A stretch of DNA of 64,000 bases, taken from Neopestalotiopsis rosae (taxonomy: Eukaryota; Ascomycota; Sordariomycetes; Amphisphaeriales; Sporocadaceae). Position numbers and translations under genes: made by a program. Positions within the stretch are counted from its first letter, which is position 1; every line of letters begins with the position of its first letter. Below the pieces are notes generated by a model. It was not told the DNA's origin. It was given only the letters and a program-made list of their open reading frames with translations, and searched no databases. Of the stretch, positions 22,901 to 32,734 are shown piece after piece. The stretch lies in the NCBI GenBank assembly GCA_023078685.1, contig JALGAS010000001.1, positions 2,790,001-2,854,000 on the forward strand, read 5' to 3'.

Positions 22901-23193
22901 TCATCAACATGCGAGTCGGGAATCCAGCCACCCTGGACCAGAATTGCTTTCACTAGGATATGTTAGAAAATGTCCGTGGGACACGGAAAGTGTAGCCTAC
23001 CCTGCTTCATCTGCTCTACTTTGCCCTCGAATTCTGGTGCAACGTAACCGACTGTGGCCTTACGCAGAATTCGGTGGCCATTGCCATTCAGCTTCTGAGG
23101 GACTGAGAAATGTGTTGGCTGAGGCGAGGGCTGGCGACTGGGCTCATCCGAGACCCTCGTCACCAGCTTGTTGACAACGCCGTTGGTAGCCAT
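19949..23193 (-). CDS. GDH2: NAD-specific glutamate dehydrogenase, large (about 115 kDa) fungal type
   Basis: Three exons (23193-23001, 22952-20039, 19979-19949) join to 1045 residues. The N-terminal exon starts MATNGVVNKL and joins through GTAGGC...CCTAG in phase. At the 3' end the long frame appears to stop at 20035, but a GTAAGT donor at 20038 spans that stop; splicing to 19979 adds DFMSKRMAKAQ, matching the family's usual FAFFDFMSKR ending. The long N-terminal region (about 1-450) is regulatory. The catalytic core contains GFHLRFRDVARGGIRIV, PEGGSKGVILL with the catalytic lysine, and DGAGVLVDPNGL. The enzyme (EC 1.4.1.2) oxidises glutamate to 2-oxoglutarate and ammonium with NAD+, the catabolic direction of nitrogen metabolism. 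Its length agrees with the fungal family of about 1030-1050 residues. Confidence 0.96.
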
Positions 23194-26100
23194 GGTGGAA
23201 TCAACTGAATCTAGTAAATCTGTGTAATCGGGAAATTTGGCTAAAGGTAAATCAGTCGTCTGAATTGTCAACATGATTATAAGACGAAAGTAAAAGAGTG
23301 AGGTGGCGGAGTCGTGCTCGTCACGTCTTAAACCGCGTGGCGGCTCACGTAAGGAGGTATAAGTGAGCAATGGGTACTACTGCTCAGAAAAACTTGAGGT
23401 TTTGTTGCCAGTTTTGGGCTGCTGACCACGAGGACCTCTAGCTTTCTGGAGACAGATTAAGCTCTTTCAAAATACGTTGAACAATGCCCCCATTTCGCAA
23501 GTGAGGACATGTACGTTTTTATGATCAGAGTGCTCAAGTATTTGTGTCCTCGATATCAGACGCTCGGATTCATCAACCAGCGACGATACGTCATTGGACA
23601 ACGATTAACGGCGGTTTCACCGCAGGCCAAGGTGTAATCAGCATCGGTTTTCGCGATAAGCCAGAACCAATGAGGTTACATTCCATTGAACCCAGGGATT
23701 CATATCACTCGTATTTTAATCCGGCGAGGAAACAAGGCTTCCCTCACCGCTGCATTGAGGGTGTGCTTGTGGTGTCTGATAAGGGGAGCCAAAAATAAAG
23801 AACCTGGAAACTTAACAGGGCGAACGAACGTACCTGAATGCAGCTGCTGAGTCGGGGCCGCAGACTAGCGTGAATGTTGGGATGTTTGAACCAGCTCTGG
23901 CCGAACAAAACAACAAAATGGTTCTTGACCAATTCTCTGACACCAAAACACCCAAGACAAATGGTAGTTTTGCAGTCAAACTCTTTGCGAGTCACGGAGT
24001 CGAAACAAGCTTTCCTGCTGTACAATGTCGAGTTAAAACTTGTCGCAGCGAGTGCAGCAGAAGAGAGGATGACCCGGGAGACTGGAAGAATGCTTGGCGG
24101 GTGGTGGACGGTGGGACAGAGACTATTAGGGGCAATAGAGCGGGTACTAAGAAGTTTGGTGATTGAATTCCAGGGTCCAAGACGCCCCGAACTCAAGTTA
24201 TATACGGTGAACAGGCTTCCAGAGATAAGAGTGTCTCATCCAAGAACTAACAAAAGTCTGGACTTTCAAGACAATACGAGCGATAGGGTAACAATTGGGT
24301 GCTGCTGGGGAAGTCGAGAGGATGCTGTCAGCTTCTTACTTGGTAGGAGTTGGACGATAAGCACAGCCCAGAAAGCTTGGACTTTAGGCCGGGATATGGT
24401 AGGTTGAGAAGGAAGCCGGAGTCAAAAAGATGACGATGATGGTGATGATGATGACAACTAAGTCAAAGCGGCCGACCAAGAGATAAGGGGCAAGTATTTT
24501 CAAGAAATCTTAGAAATGGCGAGGTACAAGAAGAAGGTAAAAGGTTTCGCCCCACGCCATGAAACTCCTCAATGGATGTTGGTCTGTCTTGTTGTTGGCG
24601 GTCTGCTCAAAGCATATATCATGTAGTGACCCGGCGCAGCGTTCGTGGAAGCCACGACCTTTATATATGTTTTCATGAAAAGAGACTGGAGGATGGTCCT
24701 GAGACCCAATGGACGTACTATCGTACCCACGATGACACAGACCTGGGGAGCAGCACGAGAGCCAATGCTGACCAGACTATACGGGACTTTCGCCAAGACC
24801 GGGAGCACCTCATTGTCATAAAAAATTCTGTCAAAAGCATGATACCCTTCTTTCATCACGATCAAATGGGCTACCGCCAATCCGATCCAGTTCAGTTCAG
24901 TCCAGTCCCAGTCCCATGCGGGCCGTGGAATCAATACCTGAATACTTGGTGACTTGGATACATACCTACATAGGATCCCTGCACTGCGCGATCGATACTT
25001 GAGGTACCTGAAGACGGTCGAGTACAAACAGTAGGTTACCGCTGCCGCATCCACTTTACAAGTGCATTGTTGCGGGCGCAGAGGCGATTGGTCGTGTACC
25101 TGAGCAGCGCAGGGCCCGTCACATGAACCGGCGGTCGTAACCAATGTACCTAAGCTGTGGGCTGAGCTGGTGGATGGTTGGGCTAGTGTACCCAAAACAA
25201 AATGGACATTGATTCGGGCGCTGCTTTAGGTCCCAAACGGCAAGAGGCTTGGGGGAAAAGGGTGTCGTAAAAATCTGGTGATGAGTGCGAGAGCATTACA
25301 GCAAAGATCAAATCAATTGGCGGCTATGCTCGGGGACCCGGTTCTCGAGGCTGTCTTGGCCTATTGACCCAAGATCCACACACTAAATCGGGGGCCTGCT
25401 GCTGCCCTATAGGCAAGACAGGCATCTGGTCAATGGAGGTCATGGGCTGGAGTCCACTGGCCAGCCAGGTGGGCTAGCTGCTGCTCCAGGTACCTTACCA
25501 GCACCTGTGCCAATGTACCTCTTCCCCTTCTGCCACAATTGATCAATTCAATGATTCTCTTCCCCTTGTGGAACCTGAACCCGATGTCCATCTTCATGCA
25601 GGTTTCTGTTTCGTGATCTGCTCTTCTAGAAGTCTCGCTCCCTGTCTCCAGAAGCAGAAACCTCGGGTAGCATCGCCCGTTCGTGTCATTGTACTCCTGT
25701 GTTATCGTTTCTTGGTTTCTTCTTGTGAGAAAGATAAGGATCTCTCGGCAAAATAGAATACAGCAGAAAAAAGCAAACAAATCACTCGAAAGGGATGGAT
25801 GACCAACAGGCATTTGATTCCACTTGGGAAGAAAAAATAAAGTACGTGTAAAGCATGGCGCCCTCTCTCGGTCTGGTGCATGACTAAACCTGGAACGCAA
25901 AAAGACGATATGGAGACAATGTACACAGTAATTGAGATGTATATATTCCGTCTGCACGAATGTAGGTATTGATAGGTATTACTTGCCAGATTGGTTACCT
26001 TGGTAGGTACCTGAATGGACACGGAGCATTACAATAGATCTTGCCCAGCTTTGGCTCTGCACCTCGACCCCTTTAGACTTCCCCAAAATTTTATGTGCGC

Positions 26101-29100
26101 TCTTGCTGCTTTCCTGCTTCAGGCTTTACTTACCGCTTCTTTTTTTTCATGTTCGTCGAGTCAGAGATCAGATTCGATGGATGCCGAAGCTTTGTCCAAC
26201 TCTGTTATCTAACAGCAGGTCGGCTGACTGGCCAAACGTTTGAAGAGGGGGACATGCAACGGCACTTTTACCAGCTATCATTCGCAGCGAGTTACGTACC
26301 GACAAGACAGGGAAGTCGAGGCAACATACTTGGTGATACTCGAGACTGTACGTAAATCTACGTAAATCAAGACATGCCCAGCGTCACCTCTTCATTCCCG
26401 GCGCTGTGAAATCTGCGACACGGAGGGGAGCCAAAGGAGCTTGAGAGAGGGCTGACCATTAGCGACCCCACAATGCCCCGCGATTTGCGATTTGCGTCTA
26501 CCCATCGGGTCCGGAGACTCGAGCACGTTATAGACCGGCCTCAATCTCTTACCCCCATTTTACTTAATCGTGCAGTGCAATTACCAAAACTTAAGCCCAC
26601 GAGGTCTGATGGTTTGACGCCAGACGGCCGCGACAACCTCAAAGGGCAACTTTGGGACGATTGCTGACGGCTTCAATGCCGGCATGCTTGCTTTGGCTTT
26701 TTCTCTTACGAAACACTGGAACCTATTGACAGCACATATCCCGCTGCCAAACATTCCAAGTGGTCGAGCTGGGCCGCCAGGAGGTCCAAGAACACGTCAC
26801 GAGTCTTGTCGAATATCTCAACAAGATTGCGCGAGCCCATCGAGCCCGTCGAGCCCGTCGAGCCCGTCCTGGGCCAACCTGCAACCCCAGAAACAAAGAA
26901 ATGGCTTCTGAACTCGTGACTTGGGTAGTGCTGAAGCTAATGATGAAAAGCTGTACCCCGGATTCCGGGGGTAGTTCCGTGACACATAGGAACAGATCCG
27001 ACACTCGCTCAAACTCCTATCCTTAGCTGAGAAAAACCTGGGGGAGGATTCTAGAATCCGAATTACTGGACTCAAACTGCACTTGGCAAGTTGGACTGGG
27101 CTGGAGATCATTGATTCCCCAACGGTCTCGATCTTGGCTTTCTTTTTCGGAGAATGTATCACATTCCTCGTGGCGAGGAATTGGTGCATTCCATGGACCT
27201 GGTTCTCCTGATTCCTCATTTTCCATTACTCAACTTTTCGACAAAATTTGCCGTGTCTGCAGCTGACCAATATTCAATCTCCCGAGAAGAGCGGTCTTCA
27301 ATGCTAACATGGAAAATTCAATTGTTACCCCGGATCGCCGTAGAGACGTTGTCTCTGTCGGGAACAGCGATCCAAGGTTAGGCAGTCAGCTGCCAGTCAT
27401 AGGCTGGCTGGAATTTGGGGTTCTATTTTTGCATCGCGGCTGGGCGAGCCTCGTTCGGGGTTTCCCCTGAGAGCCCCTGGCTGATCTTGATCAGCAGAAG
27501 CGAGCACCGCCACGCTTGTGGTGTCGTTTAGCAACTTTAATGCTGTCCACGCACGCAGCAACACGAACCCAAGCTCTCAATCATCTGCACAATAGTCAAT
27601 TACCAACACGAACGGGTCTTAGAGTTCTCACGTGAACAATCGTCAAATAACCTAACTCCTCAACGTTTCCCAGCACTCGGGTCGCCCAGAATTCCACCTC
27701 AAAAGAGCCGCAAGACCTACCAGTAAGTGCAACAACGTCTCACAAAGATACACAAGCGACCCGAGGAAACGGACGACACCATACATACATTGGCTGGGCA
27801 CAGCGCCGAGAATCCTTTTAAGCTTCACACTCGCTGGAATTTGCATATGTACCTGCAAATGTAGCCTCTCTGGCAGAGCCAAGTCGCCAAGCTCATGCGT
27901 ATCTACTGACGGCACGTTGGAGAAGCAAGCAGTAAGAAAAACGTGGGCTGCATGTTGCTTGATTTTTCCCACGACTAACGTCACAAAACTCATCATCAAT
28001 TAGGATACTCGGCACGTCTAGGTATGTAAGCGGCGTACATTTGGTAATGTACACTACAACTCTCTCGAAAACAACTACAGAGTACTTCATTGTGGATAGG
28101 TTTCTTGTATCTCGAATGCAAGCAAGGCACGGCAGCTAAAAAATCGTTCAAACGACCAAAGAGGACCGGGTCCCGTTTGTTGTGGGCTGGAACTCCATTG
28201 TAACGCCCGCCTTGATGTATCTTTTGCATCAATGATACGCTTCGAACTGCCACATACGGATCAAGTCCATAAAGCGAATTGGGATACTACTTGGGACCAG
28301 CGCCGTGATAAGGCCGCTTATCAACGGCTATTTCTTTTGCTGGTCTTGGCTTTTTTGGAACAGGTAGTATGATGCTCCCCAGTCAAAAACTTTGGAGCTT
28401 CTATTCCGTATAACAGGCCAATTCCTTGAGACGTGTAAGCCGAGTTGAAACGTTCAAATGCAATACTGTTGGGAGGCCTCAAATTGTCCCCAACTACAAG
28501 CTTTGCAAAGACAAAAGAGTCAAAGTACAACGTGTTCGAAGCAAATCAAGAAGCAAAGCAGACCATGACGAGTATCGTTTGCTTGTAAGGTTCTAGGGCA
28601 GCTTAGGTACCTGTAGTTACAGGCCACCTGTACGAGCAGTGGAGCACAAGGTCAAGTATGTGGTAAAAGTCACCTAAGAGTCATTCATTAATAGAAGCGC
28701 CGGCGGGTGAGTGTCCACAATGGTTAGTTTGCGTAGATAACTAACCTACCTATTTGAGCTGATTGCCAGATAAATATCAATTGTCTCATAAGAGCTTCAA
28801 AGATAATGACAATTATCATTCAGAGTCAATATTGATGATTGTGTGCTTGACGCTTGTGGCTGTCAAACTGATGGATTCAATGATTGTGGTGCGCCACAAC
28901 CATTGAAGGCCCTACGAGACCCCCCTTGTATCTACCGTACCTATCTGGCAGGTTCCAACGGCGGCAGATTTCCAGGCCGATCCCCCACCAAGGCCGGAGG
29001 GGAGGACCCTTGAATTTACAGCACGGAAAGACAGCCGCCAGCCGCTCACAGGCGTAGCAGCGGCATATGGCGGGGTAGCTTTGGGTAGATACGGAACGAA

Positions 29101-29309
29101 ACCAAAAAATGTTTGACGACAGGCGGTCCGGGCGGATGAGTGGATTACCTGCATCAAACCTAGGTCTCCGGAGAAGTCGAGTCTCAGCCATTTTGATCTA
29201 GAATCAAAGTTGCACTCGTTGCTTGAGTAGCTGTCTGGCTGACATCATATCCTTTGCCGCACATCTAGAGTAAACGTCGTTCAGTGAAGGGAGCGTGAAA
29301 AAAACCGAA
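23194..29309. other. gene desert of about 6 kb
   Basis: No protein family is recognisable in either strand between the glutamate dehydrogenase and kynureninase genes. ORFs of 150-208 codons exist (for example 23744-24196, 24569-25195, 25430-25957, all minus) but they overlap other open frames, contain no motif and show no splice logic. The first 300 bp are the glutamate dehydrogenase promoter and the last 100 bp the kynureninase leader. GGTACCT/AGGTACC words common in fungal intergenic DNA recur (25000, 25490, 26006, 28606). An imperfect GAT/ATG microsatellite lies at 24430-24457 and a GAGCCCGTC repeat at 26832-26868. Unspliced non-coding RNAs cannot be excluded. Confidence 0.55.
26832..26868 (+). 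repeat. 9-bp minisatellite (CGAGCCCGT)n
   Basis: Four near-perfect units of CGAGCCCAT/CGT-C follow each other. The first unit has A instead of G at one position. The units preserve frame and would encode EPV or ARR repeats, but no gene contains them. Confidence 0.85.
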
Positions 29310-30845
29310 ATGGCGTCTCCACTGGACCTCCATGCGCAAGCCGAGGCTTTGGATAAAGATGACAACTTGAAGCATCTCAGAGACGAATTCGTGATACCAT
29401 CTGTGGGTGATATCAAGCGCACAACTATCCAAAAAGGTTCGAGCTACCTCATTCAGCTGTGGGGAAGAAGAAAATACTGACCGGTTCTTGTCAGACGCCC
29501 AAGAAACAGCAGAATCTACCGCATCTTGCACCTATCTTTGTGGGAATTCCTTGGGTCTCCAGCCAAAGCGGACGAGAACTCGGGTGCAGCAGTATCTCGA
29601 TACATGGGGTACCCAGGGTGTACAGGGCCACTTCAAGCCACTCGACGACTCGCCGCTGCCGACGTGGCTCGACGCGGATGCTCACGTCGCCCAAAAGATT
29701 GCGCCCATTGTTGGCGCAGAGGAGTCCGAGGTGGCCGTCATGCAGACCTTGACGGCGAATCTGCATCTGTTGATGACTGCCTTTTATCACCCGGATCCGA
29801 ATGGCAAGCACAAGATTTTGTTGGAGAGCAAGGCATTCCCGAGTGATCACGTATGTGGTGAAGGAATTTCTTTCTATACAATTTTGACATAATCTCACTG
29901 ACACTACTGCACTCATAGTTTGCTGTACTCAGCCAAATACATCACCATGGCCTATCTCCTGAGACCTCCATGGTCACGGTAGAGGCGCCCTCATCCGAGG
30001 ACAATGTGTTCAGCACATCTGCTATTCAGGATTTGATCGCGAAACACGCCAAGGACACGGCTCTTATTCTTCTGCCTGGCATCCAGTATTACACGGGTCA
30101 ACTGCTCGATATTCCCACGATTACGGATTTTGCACACAAGCATGGCATCTTTATCATTTGGGATCTGGCGCATGCTGTGGGCAATGTGCCGCTGCACCTC
30201 AAGGAGTGGGACGTTGACGCAGCCGCATGGTGCACTTACAAGTATCTAAACGGCGGCCCCGGTTGCATCGGCGGTATGTTTATCAACTCCAGAAACAGCC
30301 TCGTCACGACTCAGATCACCGACCCAAACCCAGAGCGGGGGTACGGGAAGCGGTTGTCGGGCTGGTGGGGCAACGACAAGGGCACCCGCTTCATCATGGA
30401 TACCAAGTTCCATCCAGTCAAGGGAGCGGCAGGTTTCCAGCTGAGCAACCCGAGCATACTTGACATCACGAGCTTGAGCGCGTCCCTGGAGGTCTTTGAG
30501 CTGGCTGGCGGAGTGTCGGCGCTGCGGGAGAAATCCAAGAGGCTCACGGCCTTTTTGGAGCACTGCCTGGGTTCTCTCCCGGACAATGTGAAGAAGCTGT
30601 TTCGCATCATCACCCCGACGGACCCCGAACAGCGCGGTGCTCAGCTGAGTGTGCTTTTGTTGGACGGCATGCTTCATACAGTGATGGAAGAACTGACGAA
30701 TCGGGGCGTGATTGTGGATGAGCGCCAGCCCAATGTCATTCGTGTAGCGCCCACGCCGCTTTACAATACCTTCAAGGACTGCGTCGATTTCATTGAAGCA
30801 TTTCAGCCCGCGTTGCTGGCTGCGGAGCAGCACGGAAGTGCTTAA
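29310..30845 (+). CDS. BNA5: kynureninase
   Basis: Three exons (29310-29436, 29495-29850, 29919-30845) join to 469 residues. The first intron uses an unusual GTTCGA donor but has a good ACTGAC branch and TTGTCAG acceptor, and it is the only way to reach the YLCGNSLGLQPK motif in frame. Further family sequence includes TWLDADAHVAQ, AVMQTLTANLHLL, the SDHFAVLSQIHHHG junction across intron 2, and the pyridoxal-phosphate site: IIWDLAHAVGN (Asp243 pairs with the ring nitrogen) and WCTYKYLNGGPG (Lys269 forms the Schiff base). The enzyme (EC 3.7.1.3) splits kynurenine to anthranilate, or 3-hydroxykynurenine to 3-hydroxyanthranilate, releasing alanine, in cytosolic tryptophan degradation and de novo NAD synthesis. 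No other kynurenine-pathway gene lies nearby, so it is not clustered. Confidence 0.96.
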
Positions 30846-31485
30846 GGGTAATGCCATCAATTTAGCTTGCCGTGGTAAATAGAGAATCAGAAGAAATTCA
30901 AAGATCGTCCCATAGAGTTGTGCAACCTGTGACTTGTTCCATCTGTGTACAATGAAATGGAATCGTCCAAGTATATTGCAAGGGTGTGGCTATTTCGAAG
31001 CTCTGGGAACTGATAACAAAAAGATGTACATGTTAAACTGAACACCAAACCTACATGTTCAATCGATGGTGAAAAACAAGCTCGGTAAAATGACAGGATA
31101 AATGGAATTGCAACTGTGGCTGAGCAGGTAATGCTGTAATTTTCATGCGAGCCAAGGCTAATAGCCATTCGACACCTTAAAATCAAAGTCTTGGTTTCAA
31201 TGTTGATGGGGCGCGAGCTTCTCTGCCGGTGCTGGGCGCACGTCATTGGTGTCGCTTTCCGCTGGAGAGCTCCAAGAGCTGGGGGATCCAAGATTTAACT
31301 TTCTTGTTCGACGGGAGGCCCCAGAAACAAAACCACTGCATCCTCCCGCATCCTTTTCCCTCTTCGACCTACGATCGATAATCTCCATCTCCATACATCT
31401 CAAATCTTACGTACACCAGACGACTGCGATTTCGTAGAGCGCAGACACTTGAACAGAAACGCGATCCCAGAGGAACTACAAGCCA
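30846..31485. other. intergenic stretch and probable promoter of the micro-protein gene
   Basis: The 3' flank of kynureninase is followed from about 31320 by CT-rich sequence (CATCCTCCCGCATCC, TTTTCCCTCTTCGACC, CATCTCCATACATCTC), the composition typical of promoters and leaders of well-expressed fungal genes. No longer ORF is meaningful. Confidence 0.45.
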
Positions 31486-31602
31486 GTAAGCCCACCTTTC
31501 AAATCGCTACGCCCCACCATCGTCATAAGGACCAGGGGGGCAGTAGAGCAAAACCGCAAATCGGTTCCCGAAAGAACCTTCACCTTTGCTAATCAATACC
31601 AG
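31486..31602 (+). other. probable 5'-UTR intron of the micro-protein gene
   Basis: A GTAAGC donor at 31486, a GCTAATC branch-like site at 31588-31594 and a TACCAG acceptor ending at 31602 define a 117-nt intron lying wholly upstream of the ATG at 31644. The three signals together are stronger than for several coding introns in this window. They suggest that a real spliced transcript crosses this point. Confidence 0.5.
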
Positions 31603-31643
31603 CATAATTAAAACCCCGAACCACCACCAAAATCAAAAAAACC

Positions 31644-31775
31644 ATGCCTTTCTTCTACTCCAAGGGTGTCGGCGGTCGCCACTTTGGCACCAACATCACG
31701 GCCGGCAGGAACGGCGTTCACCGGGGACCTTGGCGGTTCAGCTTTGGCAAGTTCAACTGCTTCAAGTCGCACTAG
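31644..31775 (+). CDS. 43-residue basic, Gly/Phe-rich micro-protein (function unknown)
   Basis: The ATG at 31644 has an excellent fungal context (AAAACCATGCC) and opens a 43-codon frame to a TAG at 31773-31775. The peptide begins MPFFYSKGVGGRHFG and ends SFGKFNCFKSH; it is rich in Gly, Phe, Arg and Lys, has no signal peptide and no transmembrane segment, and has one Cys. A CT-rich promoter, a well-formed 5'-UTR intron and an A-rich leader directly before the start all point to a genuine transcription unit, and no larger frame in the region fits it. I do not recognise the family. Alternatives are a non-coding RNA in which this frame is accidental, or a leader exon of something longer; no downstream frame supports the latter. 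Confidence 0.5.
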   Translation: MPFFYSKGVGGRHFGTNITAGRNGVHRGPWRFSFGKFNCFKSH

Positions 31776-32734
31776 TGGTTCTGCCTGTAAAGAAGAAGGG
31801 AACGAAGGAACAACCCCAATAGCCCTGCCGCTTCTTGTGTTCGCTTGCACAAATGGAGGAAAAGGAATGGGATTGGGGATTGCGGAAAGAGAAAGCAATG
31901 ATGAACGATGATGACATTTTGAAAGTGGAGGGAATGGGTGTAATGAGAGAAACTGCCTTTTTCAAGTCTGGTGCTTTTGGCGTTTTAGCGATGGAACATT
32001 TTCCTTGGCACTCAAGCTTGCATGGCTAGGATCAGGAAGGGTAACTTGATATTTCTTCAATTGCATTCATCGAAAGCATACGTCCTGGATAAAATGCAAT
32101 CTAGTGTGATTGTGATAAGATTGCTCTCGTTGCCTCTTGCAATATTACTAGGTACTACAGGAATAGTATGTTGAGCATACACGTTCAAGCTGGTGTCCTT
32201 GGGTTATACATATCAAGGGCAATTCATTCTGTCTTTACCCAACAAAGTCCCAGTACCTGCAGTGAGGCGGATGCATAGTTTGAATTTGATCAATATTTTA
32301 TACACAAGCTAGTAAGCTACCGTGATTGAGCCATGTCATGGCAAATGCTGTAGCAAATACAGTATGAGGCAAATCAAATATCTTTCTACAACAATAACCC
32401 TGAGTCACAGATCAACTGCAGTAGAAGTTTCACAGGATGCAATTATATATTTGGCCAAACATAGAAGACTCTGTATCGTAGTCAACCTTGCATGAATTTG
32501 CCAGCTGCATCTCAAAAAAAACAAATATTTAGATAGCAATGCGATGAAAACCGCAGTCATCCAGGCATAGGCCAATGATATAACACAAACCTACAATCGT
32601 CCACAGCACACATTACATGAAAATTGGTGTATATAAGACACTTCTTCCCTTGCACTTTCCATGCGTATTAATGCATCGTTGCATCGCACTTCCCTTTCCT
32701 TCACTGGTAAGCGCGAAAAACACGAGACGCAATA
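31776..32734. other. intergenic stretch, 1 kb
   Basis: It contains the 3' flank of the micro-protein gene and then AT-richer sequence leading to the NLR promoter. A 64-codon frame at 31835-32029 has no motif and is best read as 3'-UTR. No other gene is seen. Confidence 0.5.
32630..32637 (+). promoter_or_regulatory. TATA-box-like element of the NLR gene
   Basis: TATATAAG lies 98 bases upstream of the NLR start codon, a spacing compatible with a TATA box and a leader of about 60-70 nt. Inferred from sequence and position only. Confidence 0.45.

Noticed and set aside
23744..25957. Three minus-strand ORFs of 150-208 codons in the gene desert
   Set aside because: No family sequence, no consistent splice structure, competing frames of equal length on the other strand.
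28877..29191. 104-codon minus-strand ORF just upstream of kynureninase
   Set aside because: Sits in the kynureninase promoter region and has no recognisable motif. A divergent gene only 119 bp away is possible but unsupported.
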